Source: Miniphocaeibacter sp012841535 (GTDB taxonomy: Bacteria; Bacillota; Clostridia; Tissierellales; Peptoniphilaceae). Taken from it: a DNA stretch of 33,784 nt. Below are positions 24,499-32,206 of the stretch, one piece after another. Location of the stretch: NCBI RefSeq assembly GCF_049274025.1, contig NZ_JBASRV010000058.1, one strand, 5' to 3'. The position numbers and the translations under genes are program-made. The notes beneath the pieces are model-generated. The model was not told the origin of the DNA. It did not search any database and saw nothing but the letters and a program-made list of their open reading frames with translations. Position 1 is the first letter of the stretch, and every line of letters begins with the position of its first letter.

Positions 24499-25038
24499 AT
24501 GTCAAGAATTGGATTAAAACCAATAGAAATTCCTGCTGGTGTTGAAGTTAAAGTTAATGATGGCAACCTTGTACATGTTAAAGGACCAAAAGGTGAATTA
24601 ACTCAACAAATAGATCAGGGTATGACTATTAATATAGATAATAATACAGTTGTTGTATCCCGTCCTTCTGACAGTAAAAAGAATAAGTCTTTACACGGAT
24701 TATCTAGATCATTACTAGAAAACATGATTGTAGGTGTAACTGATGGATACAAAAAGACTTTAGTTATTGAAGGAACAGGATATAGAGCGGCAAAAGCTGG
24801 AAAGAAACTTACTTTGAATTTAGGATATTCTCATCCTATAGAAGTTGAAGATCCAGAGGGAATAGAAATAGAAGTTCCTGATGCTCACACTATAGTAATA
24901 ACTGGAATTGACAAACAAAAAGTTGGAAACTTTGCAGCTAATATAAGAGATTACAGAAAACCTGAACCTTATAAAGGAAAAGGTGTACGTTATGAAAATG
25001 AATATATTAGACGTAAAGTTGGTAAAACTGGTAAATAG
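24499..25038 (+). CDS. rplF: 50S ribosomal protein L6
   Basis: Supports the factor-binding region of the large subunit. It has 179 residues, starting SRIGLKPIEIPAGVEV. The signature KPEPYKGKGVRYENE lies near the end. AGGAGG is seven bases before the ATG. Confidence 0.98.
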   Translation: MSRIGLKPIEIPAGVEVKVNDGNLVHVKGPKGELTQQIDQGMTINIDNNTVVVSRPSDSKKNKSLHGLSRSLLENMIVGVTDGYKKTLVIEGTGYRAAKAGKKLTLNLGYSHPIEVEDPEGIEIEVPDAHTIVITGIDKQKVGNFAANIRDYRKPEPYKGKGVRYENEYIRRKVGKTGK

Positions 25039-25051
25039 GAAGGAGTAGTAA

Positions 25052-25420
25052 ATGTTAAAGCAAATTAATAAAGAAGCAAACAGAAAAGCAAGACATGCTA
25101 GAGTTAGAAAGAAACTTTCTGGTACTCCTCAAAAACCAAGACTAAATATTTATAAGAGTAATGCAAATATATATGCACAAATTATTGATGATATAGCTGG
25201 AACAACATTAGTATCTGCATCTACATTAGACAAGGATATTAAAAGTGGTTTAAGTAATTCTTCAAATAAAGAAGCTGCTAAAATAGTAGGCGACGTTATT
25301 GGAAAAAGAGCTTTAGAAAAAGGTATTGAAGAGGTAGTTTTTGACAGATCAGGCTATAAATACCATGGAAAAGTTAAAGAGTTAGCTGAAGCTGCTAGAA
25401 ACGCTGGACTGAAATTTTAG
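25052..25420 (+). CDS. rplR: 50S ribosomal protein L18
   Basis: Binds 5S rRNA with L5 in the central protuberance. It has 122 residues, with a basic N-terminal tail, PRLNIYKSNANIYAQIIDD in the middle and FDRSGYKYHGKVKELAEAAR at the end. AAGGAG precedes the ATG. Confidence 0.97.
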   Translation: MLKQINKEANRKARHARVRKKLSGTPQKPRLNIYKSNANIYAQIIDDIAGTTLVSASTLDKDIKSGLSNSSNKEAAKIVGDVIGKRALEKGIEEVVFDRSGYKYHGKVKELAEAARNAGLKF

Positions 25421-25437
25421 GGCGAGGAGGTAAAATA

Positions 25438-25944
25438 TTGGAACTTTTAACTAAAAATGTAGAAGGTATGGAATTAGAAGAAAGAGTTGTAGCTATTAAC
25501 CGTGTAACTAAAGTTGTAAAAGGTGGTAGAAACTTTAGATTTAGTGCTATAGTTGTAGTTGGAGATAAAAACGGTCTTGTAGGAATAGGTTCAGGTAAAG
25601 CACAAGAAGTTCCTGAAGCTATTAGAAAAGGTGTACAAGATGCTAAAAAGCATATGATTAGAGTTCCTTTAGTAGGAACAACTATACCTCATGAAATTAT
25701 AGGAGTTTTTGGAGCAGGAAAAGTATTTTTAAAACCAGCTTATGAAGGAACTGGAGTAATTGCAGGAGGTCCTGTACGTGACGTTTGTGAACTTGCAGGA
25801 ATAAAAGACATACGTTCAAAATCCCTTGGTACATCAAACCCAAGAAATATTGTTAATGCTACAATGGAAGGACTTAAAAATCTTAAAAAAGCAGAAGATG
25901 TTGCTAAATTAAGAGGAAAGTCTGTTCAAGAAATATTAGGGTAA
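25438..25944 (+). CDS. rpsE: 30S ribosomal protein S5
   Basis: Acts in decoding accuracy and mRNA unwinding with S3 and S4. It has 168 residues. The double-stranded-RNA-binding-like region runs from VVKGGRNFRFSAIVVVGD through GLVGIGSGKAQEVPEAIRKG. The start is TTG, seven bases after GAGGAGG; the first in-frame ATG would remove residues 1-10. Confidence 0.97.
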   Translation: MELLTKNVEGMELEERVVAINRVTKVVKGGRNFRFSAIVVVGDKNGLVGIGSGKAQEVPEAIRKGVQDAKKHMIRVPLVGTTIPHEIIGVFGAGKVFLKPAYEGTGVIAGGPVRDVCELAGIKDIRSKSLGTSNPRNIVNATMEGLKNLKKAEDVAKLRGKSVQEILG

Positions 25945-25957
25945 GGAGGCTTAACCT

Positions 25958-26140
25958 ATGAGTAAGCTTAAAGTAACTCTTAAAAAGAGCAGAATTGGTA
26001 GAATAGAAAAACATATTAAGAATGTTGATGCACTTGGATTAAAGAAAATCGGTGATGTTGTAGAAATTGAAGATACACCTGCAAACAGAGGAAAAATTAA
26101 TCAAGTAGCATTTATGTTAGATATAGAAGAAGTTAAATAA
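25958..26140 (+). CDS. rpmD: 50S ribosomal protein L30
   Basis: A small large-subunit protein of 60 residues, beginning SKLKVTLKKSRIGR and containing LGLKKIGDVVEIEDTPANRG. It lies between rpsE and rplO as usual and has its own AAGGAGG. Confidence 0.97.
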   Translation: MSKLKVTLKKSRIGRIEKHIKNVDALGLKKIGDVVEIEDTPANRGKINQVAFMLDIEEVK

Positions 26141-26154
26141 TAAGGAGGTGTATC

Positions 26155-26604
26155 ATGAAATTACATGACTTAAAACCTGCAACAGGCGGTGGAGTTAAAG
26201 CTAAGAAAAGAGTTGGTAGAGGTTATGGTTCAGGACTTGGACATACTTCTGGAAGAGGACATGATGGACAAAACTCAAGATCAGGTGGTGGAGTAAGACC
26301 TGGTTTCGAAGGGGGCCAAATGCCATTATTCAGAAGATTACCAAAAAGAGGCTTTACTAATGTTTTTGCTAAAGAATATGCTGAAGTTAATGTAGCTACT
26401 TTAAATAAATTTGAAGATGGTACAGTTGTAACTCCGGAACTTTTATTAGAAAAAGGTATTATAAAGAAATCAAAAGCTAAAGACGGTGTAAAAATTCTTG
26501 GTAATGGTGAAATAGAAAAGAATTTAACTGTTAAAGCACAGAAGTTTACAAAAACTGCTGAAGAAAAAATAGCCAAGGCTGGAGGAAAGGCTGAGGTGAT
26601 TTAG
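26155..26604 (+). CDS. rplO: 50S ribosomal protein L15
   Basis: A late-assembly large-subunit protein of 149 residues. The Gly-rich N-terminus (KKRVGRGYGSGLGHTSGRG) and GGQMPLFRRLPKRGF are clear. Its TAG stop abuts the secY ATG with no gap, and GAGGTG near its end serves secY. Confidence 0.97.
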   Translation: MKLHDLKPATGGGVKAKKRVGRGYGSGLGHTSGRGHDGQNSRSGGGVRPGFEGGQMPLFRRLPKRGFTNVFAKEYAEVNVATLNKFEDGTVVTPELLLEKGIIKKSKAKDGVKILGNGEIEKNLTVKAQKFTKTAEEKIAKAGGKAEVI

Positions 26605-27882
26605 ATGATTCAAACATTGAAAAATGCTTGGAAAGTTGAAGACGTAAGAAAAAGACTTATTTTCACATTTTTAATGTTAGTTATATATAGATTGGGAAAT
26701 GTAATTCCTGTTCCATTTATAGATGCATCAGTAGTTGAAGCGGTTATGACAGGACAGGATAATTACTTACTACAAATGCTTAATACATTTGCAGGTGGTA
26801 GTTTACAGAGTATGAGTATATTTGCTCTTAGTATTTATCCTTATATTACAGCATCTATAGTTATGCAACTTTTAACTATTGCTATTCCTAGATTAGAGGA
26901 AATGGCTAGAGATGGTGAAGAAGGAAAAAGAAAAATGGGTAAATACACTAAAGTTATTGGTGTAGTTTTAGCCTTAGTACAAGCTTACGCTATAGTTATG
27001 GTATTGTTTGGACAAGCAGTAGCAACTGGTAATTTCCTATCAAAGGCTATTATGTTGTTAACTTTAGTAGCTGGTACAATGTTCTTAGTTTGGTTAGGTG
27101 AGATGATTACTGAAAAGGGAGTAGGTAATGGAATTTCCATTATAATTTTCTTTGGTATTATTTCAGGTGTACCTAATCAAGTAAAACAAACAATGGCAGG
27201 TTTTTCAGTTGGACATTATGCTTGGTGGGCAATGGCTATATTAGTATTGGTTTCTATAGTTATTCTTGTAATAGTTATTGAAATAAACCAAGGGGAAAGA
27301 AGAATTCCAGTTCAATATGCTAAAAGGGTAGTAGGAAGAAAAATGTACGGTGGACAATCTACACATATTCCTGTTAAGGTTAATATGTCAGGAGTTATGC
27401 CTGTAATTTTCTCCAATGCTATACTTCAATTACCACAACTTATAATATCTCTTTTTGGTGGAAGTACGCCAAAATGGATGGAGTATTTATTTGGAATGAA
27501 CACTTTAAGTGGTTTAATTATATATTGTCTTGTAAACTTATTTTTAATTATTGTTTTTGCATATTTTTATAGTGCAGTGCAATTTAATACTGTTGAATAT
27601 GCTAAAAACTTACAACAATACGGTGGTTTTATACCAGGAATAAGACCTGGAAAACCAACAGGGGAATTTTTACAAAGAATTTCTAGTAAAATAACATTAA
27701 TTGGTGCAGTAATATTAGCTATAATTGCAACAGCTCCATTTTTAGTAAATTACTTCTTAAAATTAAATCTGTTATTTGCAGGTACTTCATTGATTATTGT
27801 TGTAGGAGTAATACTAGAGACTATAAAACAAATAGAGTCTATGTTAACAATGAGACATTATAAGGGTTTCTTAAATAAATAG
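26605..27882 (+). CDS. secY: Preprotein translocase subunit SecY
   Basis: The channel-forming subunit of the Sec translocase, 425 residues with ten membrane helices. Visible family marks are RLGNVIPVPFID in helix 1, the ITASIVMQLL segment (helix 2b), GERRIPVQYAKR in the cytosolic loop and IPGIRPGKPT before the last helices. It is translated directly after rplO with no gap. Confidence 0.98.
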   Translation: MIQTLKNAWKVEDVRKRLIFTFLMLVIYRLGNVIPVPFIDASVVEAVMTGQDNYLLQMLNTFAGGSLQSMSIFALSIYPYITASIVMQLLTIAIPRLEEMARDGEEGKRKMGKYTKVIGVVLALVQAYAIVMVLFGQAVATGNFLSKAIMLLTLVAGTMFLVWLGEMITEKGVGNGISIIIFFGIISGVPNQVKQTMAGFSVGHYAWWAMAILVLVSIVILVIVIEINQGERRIPVQYAKRVVGRKMYGGQSTHIPVKVNMSGVMPVIFSNAILQLPQLIISLFGGSTPKWMEYLFGMNTLSGLIIYCLVNLFLIIVFAYFYSAVQFNTVEYAKNLQQYGGFIPGIRPGKPTGEFLQRISSKITLIGAVILAIIATAPFLVNYFLKLNLLFAGTSLIIVVGVILETIKQIESMLTMRHYKGFLNK

Positions 27883-27891
27883 GAGTTATAA

Positions 27892-28542
27892 ATGAGATTA
27901 GTACTACTAGGTCCTCCGGGAGCAGGTAAAGGAACACAGGCAGCTAAAATAGTTGAAGAATATAATATAGTTCATATATCTACGGGGGATATTTTTAGAA
28001 AAAATATAAAAGAACAAACTGAATTAGGTAAACAAGTAAAGGATTATTTAGATAAGGGATTACTTGTTCCAGACGAATTAACTGTTGACCTAGTTTGGGA
28101 TAGATTAGATCAAGACGATTGTAAAAATGGATTTCTATTAGATGGTTTCCCAAGAACCATAGAACAAGCCAATAAATTGCAAAAAGGATTAGAAGAAAGA
28201 AACATAAAGTTAGACGAAGTTATTAATATAGCTGTTGACAAAGAAGTCTTAGTTAAGCGTCTAGCTGGAAGAAGGGTATGTACTAACTGTGGAGCAACTT
28301 ATCATATAGACAGTAAACCTACTAAGGTTGAAGGAATATGTGACTTGTGTAATAGTAATTCAGTAATTCAAAGAGAAGATGATAAGGAAGAAACAGTGCT
28401 TAATAGAATTGAAGTTTATGAGAATCAAACAGCACCCTTAATTGGATACTATGAAGATTTGAATTTACTTTTCAATGTTGATGGTACTCTTCCTGTAGAT
28501 GAGGTTTTTGAAATCATAAAAAATCATCTAGATAATATGTAG
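27892..28542 (+). CDS. adk: Adenylate kinase (zinc-lid form)
   Basis: Balances AMP, ADP and ATP. It has 216 residues, Walker A GPPGAGKGT at 7-15 and the AMP-binding DGFPRT at 84-89. Cys130, Cys133, Cys150 and Cys153 form the structural zinc site of the long LID domain found in Gram-positives. GGAG precedes the ATG. The methionine aminopeptidase gene usually found next is absent here. Confidence 0.98.
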   Translation: MRLVLLGPPGAGKGTQAAKIVEEYNIVHISTGDIFRKNIKEQTELGKQVKDYLDKGLLVPDELTVDLVWDRLDQDDCKNGFLLDGFPRTIEQANKLQKGLEERNIKLDEVINIAVDKEVLVKRLAGRRVCTNCGATYHIDSKPTKVEGICDLCNSNSVIQREDDKEETVLNRIEVYENQTAPLIGYYEDLNLLFNVDGTLPVDEVFEIIKNHLDNM

Positions 28543-28560
28543 TTCTTCCGGGAGAAATTT

Positions 28561-28830
28561 ATGGACCAATACAAAGAATTAGTAATAGGTCAGGTGGTTA
28601 GATCCATAAAAGGTCGAGACAAAGGACGATTTCAATTGGTTTTGGACCTTTTGGATGAATCCCATGTATTGGTAGTTGATGGCAAAAGAAGAAAATTAGA
28701 AAATCCAAAGAAGAAAAAAATTAAGCATTTACAAAAAACTAATACAATACTTGCTATAGGTAAGGATATAAATGATTGTAGGATACGAAAAATGCTTAAG
28801 GCTTTTGAGAACAAAGAGGAGGTTCATTAA
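28561..28830 (+). CDS. KOW-domain RNA-binding protein (L14e-like)
   Basis: A small basic protein of 89 residues with an N-terminal KOW-like segment (VIGQVVRSIKGRDKGRFQLVL, about 8-28) and a Lys-rich middle (KKKKIKH). Proteins of this kind sit between map and infA in many Clostridia and resemble archaeal/eukaryotic L14e; they probably bind RNA, but their role is not established. A GGGAG site precedes the ATG. The stop is 3 bases before infA, whose ribosome site lies in this gene. Confidence 0.8.
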   Translation: MDQYKELVIGQVVRSIKGRDKGRFQLVLDLLDESHVLVVDGKRRKLENPKKKKIKHLQKTNTILAIGKDINDCRIRKMLKAFENKEEVH

Positions 28831-28833
28831 CTA

Positions 28834-29052
28834 ATGTCCAAGAAGGATATAATAGAAGTAGAAGGTGTAGTTACAGAAGCTTTACCTAATACGATATTTA
28901 AAGTTCGACTAGAAAATGGTCATGAAATAACGGCTCATATCTCTGGAAAGTTAAGGATGAATTACATTAGAATTCTTCCTGGTGATAAGGTAATTGTAGA
29001 ATTATCACCTTACGATTTAACTAAAGGAAGAATAACTTGGCGTAACAAGTAA
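28834..29052 (+). CDS. infA: Translation initiation factor IF-1
   Basis: An OB-fold factor of 72 residues that blocks the 30S A site during initiation. It contains VEGVVTEALPNTIFKVRLENG, HISGKLRMNYIRILPGDKV and ends TWRNK, all typical. GAGGAGG lies about ten bases upstream within the KOW gene. Confidence 0.97.
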   Translation: MSKKDIIEVEGVVTEALPNTIFKVRLENGHEITAHISGKLRMNYIRILPGDKVIVELSPYDLTKGRITWRNK

Positions 29053-29064
29053 TAGGAGGTTAAC

Positions 29065-29178
29065 ATGAAAGTAAGATCATCAGTTAAAAAAATGTGTGAA
29101 AAATGCAAAATCATTAAGAGAAAAGGTAAAGTAATGGTTATTTGCGACAATCCTAAACATAAACAAAAACAAGGTTAA
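29065..29178 (+). CDS. rpmJ: 50S ribosomal protein L36, zinc-binding form
   Basis: A 37-residue protein starting MKVRSSVKKMCEKCK. The zinc ligands Cys11, Cys14, Cys27 and His32 are all present, so it is the C+ type. Preceded by AGGAGGT, eleven bases after infA. Together with zinc-type S14 this implies zinc-replete ribosomes. Confidence 0.96.
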   Translation: MKVRSSVKKMCEKCKIIKRKGKVMVICDNPKHKQKQG

Positions 29179-29194
29179 GGAGGTACAATTAAGA

Positions 29195-29557
29195 GTGGCT
29201 AGAATTGCTGGGGTAGATTTACCTAGAGAAAAAAGAATTGAAATTGGTTTAACTGCAATTTACGGTGTAGGTAGACAACGTTCAAATGAAATTCTTAATG
29301 CTGCAGGTGTTAATGCTGATACAAAAGTAAAAGATTTAACAGAAACTGAATTAGCGGCAATAAGAAATGAATTAGATAAATATACAATAGAAGGTGACCT
29401 ACGTAGAGAGGTTGCTATGAATATAAAAAGATTAAAAGAAATTAATTGCTATAGAGGAATTAGACATAAAAGAGGACTTCCAGTAAGAGGACAAAATACA
29501 AAGAACAATGCAAGAACTCGTAAGGGTCCTAAAAAATTAGCTCAAAAGAACAAGTAG
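29195..29557 (+). CDS. rpsM: 30S ribosomal protein S13
   Basis: A head protein contacting P-site tRNA and the L5 bridge. It has 120 residues, starting ARIAGVDLPREKRIEIGLTA; the conserved CYRGIRHKRGLPVRGQ and the basic tail TRKGPKKLAQKNK are present. The start is GTG, since AGGAGGT lies 9 bases upstream and no ATG is nearby. Confidence 0.98.
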   Translation: MARIAGVDLPREKRIEIGLTAIYGVGRQRSNEILNAAGVNADTKVKDLTETELAAIRNELDKYTIEGDLRREVAMNIKRLKEINCYRGIRHKRGLPVRGQNTKNNARTRKGPKKLAQKNK

Positions 29558-29573
29558 ATAGGAGGCGAATTAA

Positions 29574-29969
29574 TTGGCAAATAAGAAACAACAAACACGT
29601 GTAAGAAGAAGAGAAAGAAAAAATATAGAAAAGGGCCAAGCTCATATAGTATCTTCATTTAACAACACAATGGTTACTTTAAGTGATTTACAAGGAAATG
29701 TAATATCTTGGGCATCAGCAGGTCAATTAGGTTTCCGTGGTTCAAGAAAATCTACTCCTTTTGCAGCACAAGAAGCAGCACAAGAAGCAGCTAAAAAAGC
29801 TATGGAACATGGTTTAAAAGTTGTAGAAGTATATGTTAAAGGACCAGGTTCAGGAAGAGAAGCTGCAATTAGATCTTTACAAGCTTCAGGACTTGAAATT
29901 AGTTTAATTAAGGATATGACTCCTGTTCCACATAATGGTTGTAGACCACCTAAGAGAAGAAGAGTTTAA
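29574..29969 (+). CDS. rpsK: 30S ribosomal protein S11
   Basis: A 30S platform protein near the mRNA exit. It has 131 residues, with AHIVSSFNNTMVTLSD, VKGPGSGREAAIRSLQ and the end DMTPVPHNGCRPPKRRRV. The start is TTG after AGGAGG. In many Clostridia rpsD follows directly; here about 100 bases of structured sequence lead to rpoA instead. Confidence 0.98.
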   Translation: MANKKQQTRVRRRERKNIEKGQAHIVSSFNNTMVTLSDLQGNVISWASAGQLGFRGSRKSTPFAAQEAAQEAAKKAMEHGLKVVEVYVKGPGSGREAAIRSLQASGLEISLIKDMTPVPHNGCRPPKRRRV

Positions 29970-29988
29970 TATTAAAATTAAACAGGTA

Positions 29989-30072
29989 TATAATTTGAGG
30001 TATGTAAAGAATTGCCTTACAGTATTTACCCTCAATTAAACAATAGACTTCAATAGGAGGGTTATTGTCTAT
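29989..30072 (+). promoter_or_regulatory. Structured leader of rpoA
   Basis: TATAAT at 29989-29994 could be a -10 but lacks a clear -35. It is followed by a composite hairpin: TTGAGG (29995-30000) with CCTCAA (30030-30035), enclosing TGTAA/TTACA (30003-30007, 30017-30021). A second hairpin pairs ATAGA (30043-30047) with TCTAT (30068-30072) and CAATA (30051-30055) with TATTG (30063-30067). That puts the ribosome site GGAGGG in the loop and the first two bases of the ATG in the stem. Confidence 0.55.
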
Positions 30073-31009
30073 GACAGAAAACTTAAATGCGAAAATTGAA
30101 ATAGTAGATATAAATGAAGAAAATAATTACGGGAAATTTGTTGTTACTCCTTTAGACAGAGGCTTTGGAACTACTTTAGGTAATAGTCTTAGAAGGGTAC
30201 TGTTGTCATCTTTACCAGGTGCGGCAGTTTCTAAAATTCATATAGAAGATGTTCTACATGAGTTTACAACTGTTAAAGGTGTAATGGAAGATGTATCTGA
30301 AATTATTTTAAACATAAAAGGAATTGCTATTAAAAACCATTCAGCTGAACCAGTAAAGTTGAATATAGATATAAAAGGACCTCATATTTTCACTGCTAAG
30401 GATATAGAAGTAGATACAAATATAGAAGTAGCTAATCCAGATCATTATCTTGCATCATTAAATGAAGATGCTCATATAAAAATGACAATGGAAATAGAAA
30501 ATGGTAAAGGATATAGAGTTTCTGACTTAAATAAATCAGAAGAAGATGCTATAGGAGTTATAGCAATTGACTCTTCATTTACACCAGTAACAAAAGTTAA
30601 CTTTGAAGTTATAGAACAAGTATCAGACAAAGAAAAACTTGTGTTAGAAGTGTGGACAAATGGTACAATTAATCCTCAGGAAGCTGTATCAAAAGGGGCA
30701 GATATTCTAACTAATTACCTTGAACTATTTATTGAACTTCCAAACTATAGTTTCCAAGAAGAAGAAGAGGAAGCAGAAGATACAGTAGATAAAGATGAAC
30801 TATATAGTATTAGTATTGAAGAATTAGATTTATCTCTTAGAAGTTTTAACTGTTTAAAAAGAGCAGGAATTGACACTGTAGGAGATATAGTATCCAAAAC
30901 TACTGATGAAATGTGCAAAATTAAAAATTTTGGTAAAAAATCATTAGAAGAAGTTGAAAATAAAATTCATGGTATGGGACTTTTATTTGCAAACGAAGAA
31001 GAAGCTTAA
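30071..31009 (+). CDS. rpoA: DNA-directed RNA polymerase subunit alpha
   Basis: This is the platform for RNA polymerase assembly and, through its C-terminal domain, for activators and UP elements. It has 312 residues. The N-terminal domain shows DRGFGTTLGNSLRRVLLSS; an acidic linker (EEEEEAED) leads to the C-terminal domain ending in helix-hairpin-helix KIKNFGKKSLEEVENKI. I use the ATG at 30071, nine bases after GGAGGG, not a TTG two codons upstream that is only three bases away. Confidence 0.98.
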   Translation: MTENLNAKIEIVDINEENNYGKFVVTPLDRGFGTTLGNSLRRVLLSSLPGAAVSKIHIEDVLHEFTTVKGVMEDVSEIILNIKGIAIKNHSAEPVKLNIDIKGPHIFTAKDIEVDTNIEVANPDHYLASLNEDAHIKMTMEIENGKGYRVSDLNKSEEDAIGVIAIDSSFTPVTKVNFEVIEQVSDKEKLVLEVWTNGTINPQEAVSKGADILTNYLELFIELPNYSFQEEEEEAEDTVDKDELYSISIEELDLSLRSFNCLKRAGIDTVGDIVSKTTDEMCKIKNFGKKSLEEVENKIHGMGLLFANEEEA

Positions 31010-31021
31010 AGGAGGGATAAG

Positions 31022-31366
31022 ATGTCTAATTTAAGAAAACTTGGAAGAAGAACAGATCATAGAAGCAGTCTTTTAAGAAATCAAGTACAGTCTTTATTTG
31101 AAAATGGAAAAATTGAGACTACTGTTACTAGAGCAAAAGAAACTAGAAGAGTAGCAGAAAAAATGATAACTCTTGGTAAAAAAGGAGACTTGCATTCAAG
31201 AAGACAAGCTTTAGGCTATATATACAAAGATGAAATAGCACACAAGTTATTTGAGGAAATTGCACCTAAATATGCAGATAGAAATGGTGGATATACTCGA
31301 ATTTTAAAATTAGGACCACGTCAAGGAGATAATGCTGAGATGTGTATCCTAGAATTAGTTGACTAA
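31022..31366 (+). CDS. rplQ: 50S ribosomal protein L17
   Basis: A tunnel-exit protein of 114 residues, the short bacterial form. The start SNLRKLGRRTDHRSSLLRNQ and the end GPRQGDNAEMCILELVD are typical. AAGGAGGG precedes the ATG. It is the last gene of the main superoperon; a terminator follows. Confidence 0.98.
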   Translation: MSNLRKLGRRTDHRSSLLRNQVQSLFENGKIETTVTRAKETRRVAEKMITLGKKGDLHSRRQALGYIYKDEIAHKLFEEIAPKYADRNGGYTRILKLGPRQGDNAEMCILELVD

Positions 31367-31370
31367 ACCA

Positions 31371-31395
31371 GGGGTTATTTAATAATCCCTTTTTT
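31371..31395 (+). terminator. Terminator of the ribosomal superoperon after rplQ
   Basis: GGGGTTA (31371-31377) pairs with TAATCCC (31383-31389; one G-U), loop TTTAA, then six Ts. Confidence 0.8.
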
Positions 31396-31408
31396 ATCTG
31401 TAAATTAC

Positions 31409-31437
31409 TTGACAAAGCACATAGGAATTTATAGAAT
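31409..31437 (+). promoter_or_regulatory. rpsD promoter
   Basis: A perfect TTGACA (31409-31414), a 17-base spacer and TAGAAT (31432-31437) give rpsD its own transcript starting near 31444. Confidence 0.88.
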
Positions 31438-31445
31438 ATTAATGG

Positions 31446-31476
31446 CTTAAAATTATCCGCGGCAAATAATTTTAAG
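31446..31476 (+). promoter_or_regulatory. rpsD leader hairpin adjoining the ribosome site
   Basis: CTTAAAATTAT (31446-31456) pairs perfectly with ATAATTTTAAG (31466-31476) around the loop CCGCGGCAA. The last bases of the right arm (AAG) begin the SD AAGGAG, so the folded form would hinder initiation. rpsD is self-regulated by S4 in B. subtilis; this hairpin is a good candidate target here (inference). Confidence 0.65.
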
Positions 31477-31488
31477 GAGAATGAATAA

Positions 31489-32088
31489 ATGGCTAAAATG
31501 ATGGGACCTAGATTCAAAGAAGCTAGAAGACTAGGATTAAACGTATCAGGACATCCTAAAGCTGAAAAAAGAATGGGAAAAGGCTTAGGAAGAGAAGATA
31601 AAAAACTTACAGAATATGGTAGACAATTATTAGAGAAACAAAGACTTAGAGCTTATTATGGCGTAATGGAAAAACAATTCGTTAGATATTTCCAAAAAGC
31701 TTATAATTCACAAGAAGCTACAGGGGATGCTCTTGTTAAAATGTTAGAAACAAGACTTGACAATTTAGTATATAGAGCAGGATTTGCATCATCAATAAGA
31801 CAAGCTAGACAAATGGTAGTACATGGTCATATATTAGTTAACGGTAAAAAAGTAAATAGACCATCATTTGCAGTTTCAGTTGGCGATGAATTAGAATTAA
31901 GAGAAAAATCTAGAAAAAATGAAATGTTCAAAGAAAACTTTGAAACAAATTTCAGTTATTCTTTACCATATATAACAAAAATGGATGGATTTAAAATCAA
32001 ACTGGACAGAATGCCAGAAAGAGAAGAAATCCCTGTTGAAATAACAGATTCATTAATAGTTGAGTTCTACTCAAGATCAGTAAAATAG
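31489..32088 (+). CDS. rpsD: 30S ribosomal protein S4
   Basis: A primary 16S rRNA-binding and assembly-initiating protein that also influences decoding accuracy. It has 199 residues. The N-terminal part lacks the cysteine zinc motif. The S4 RNA-binding domain RLDNLVYRAGFASSIRQARQ followed by VVHGHILVNGKKVNRPS is intact. It forms a single-gene unit with its own promoter, leader hairpin and terminator, unlike the rpsK-rpsD-rpoA order common in Clostridia. Confidence 0.98.
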   Translation: MAKMMGPRFKEARRLGLNVSGHPKAEKRMGKGLGREDKKLTEYGRQLLEKQRLRAYYGVMEKQFVRYFQKAYNSQEATGDALVKMLETRLDNLVYRAGFASSIRQARQMVVHGHILVNGKKVNRPSFAVSVGDELELREKSRKNEMFKENFETNFSYSLPYITKMDGFKIKLDRMPEREEIPVEITDSLIVEFYSRSVK

Positions 32089-32113
32089 ACTACTTCATTG
32101 AAGTAGTTTTTTT
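32089..32113 (+). terminator. rpsD terminator
   Basis: ACTACTTC (32089-32096) pairs with GAAGTAGT (32100-32107), loop ATT, followed by a seven-T run. Confidence 0.92.
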
Positions 32114-32174
32114 ATTGCAATAATAAATATAATTAAAAATAAAAAAACTGGGTAAATAATCAAAATAGCAATTA

Positions 32175-32183
32175 TGCTATAAT
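32175..32183 (+). promoter_or_regulatory. Promoter of the L,D-transpeptidase gene, extended -10
   Basis: TGCTATAAT (-10 at 32178-32183) lies 23 bases before the TTG start; no good -35 is visible. Confidence 0.6.
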
Positions 32184-32206
32184 ATACCATAAGAGTAGGT
32201 GATTAA

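Noticed and set aside
26223..26576. Open frame of 117 codons on the minus strand inside rplO
   Set aside because: It lies fully antisense to a conserved ribosomal gene, has no ribosome site and is explained by the codon use of rplO.
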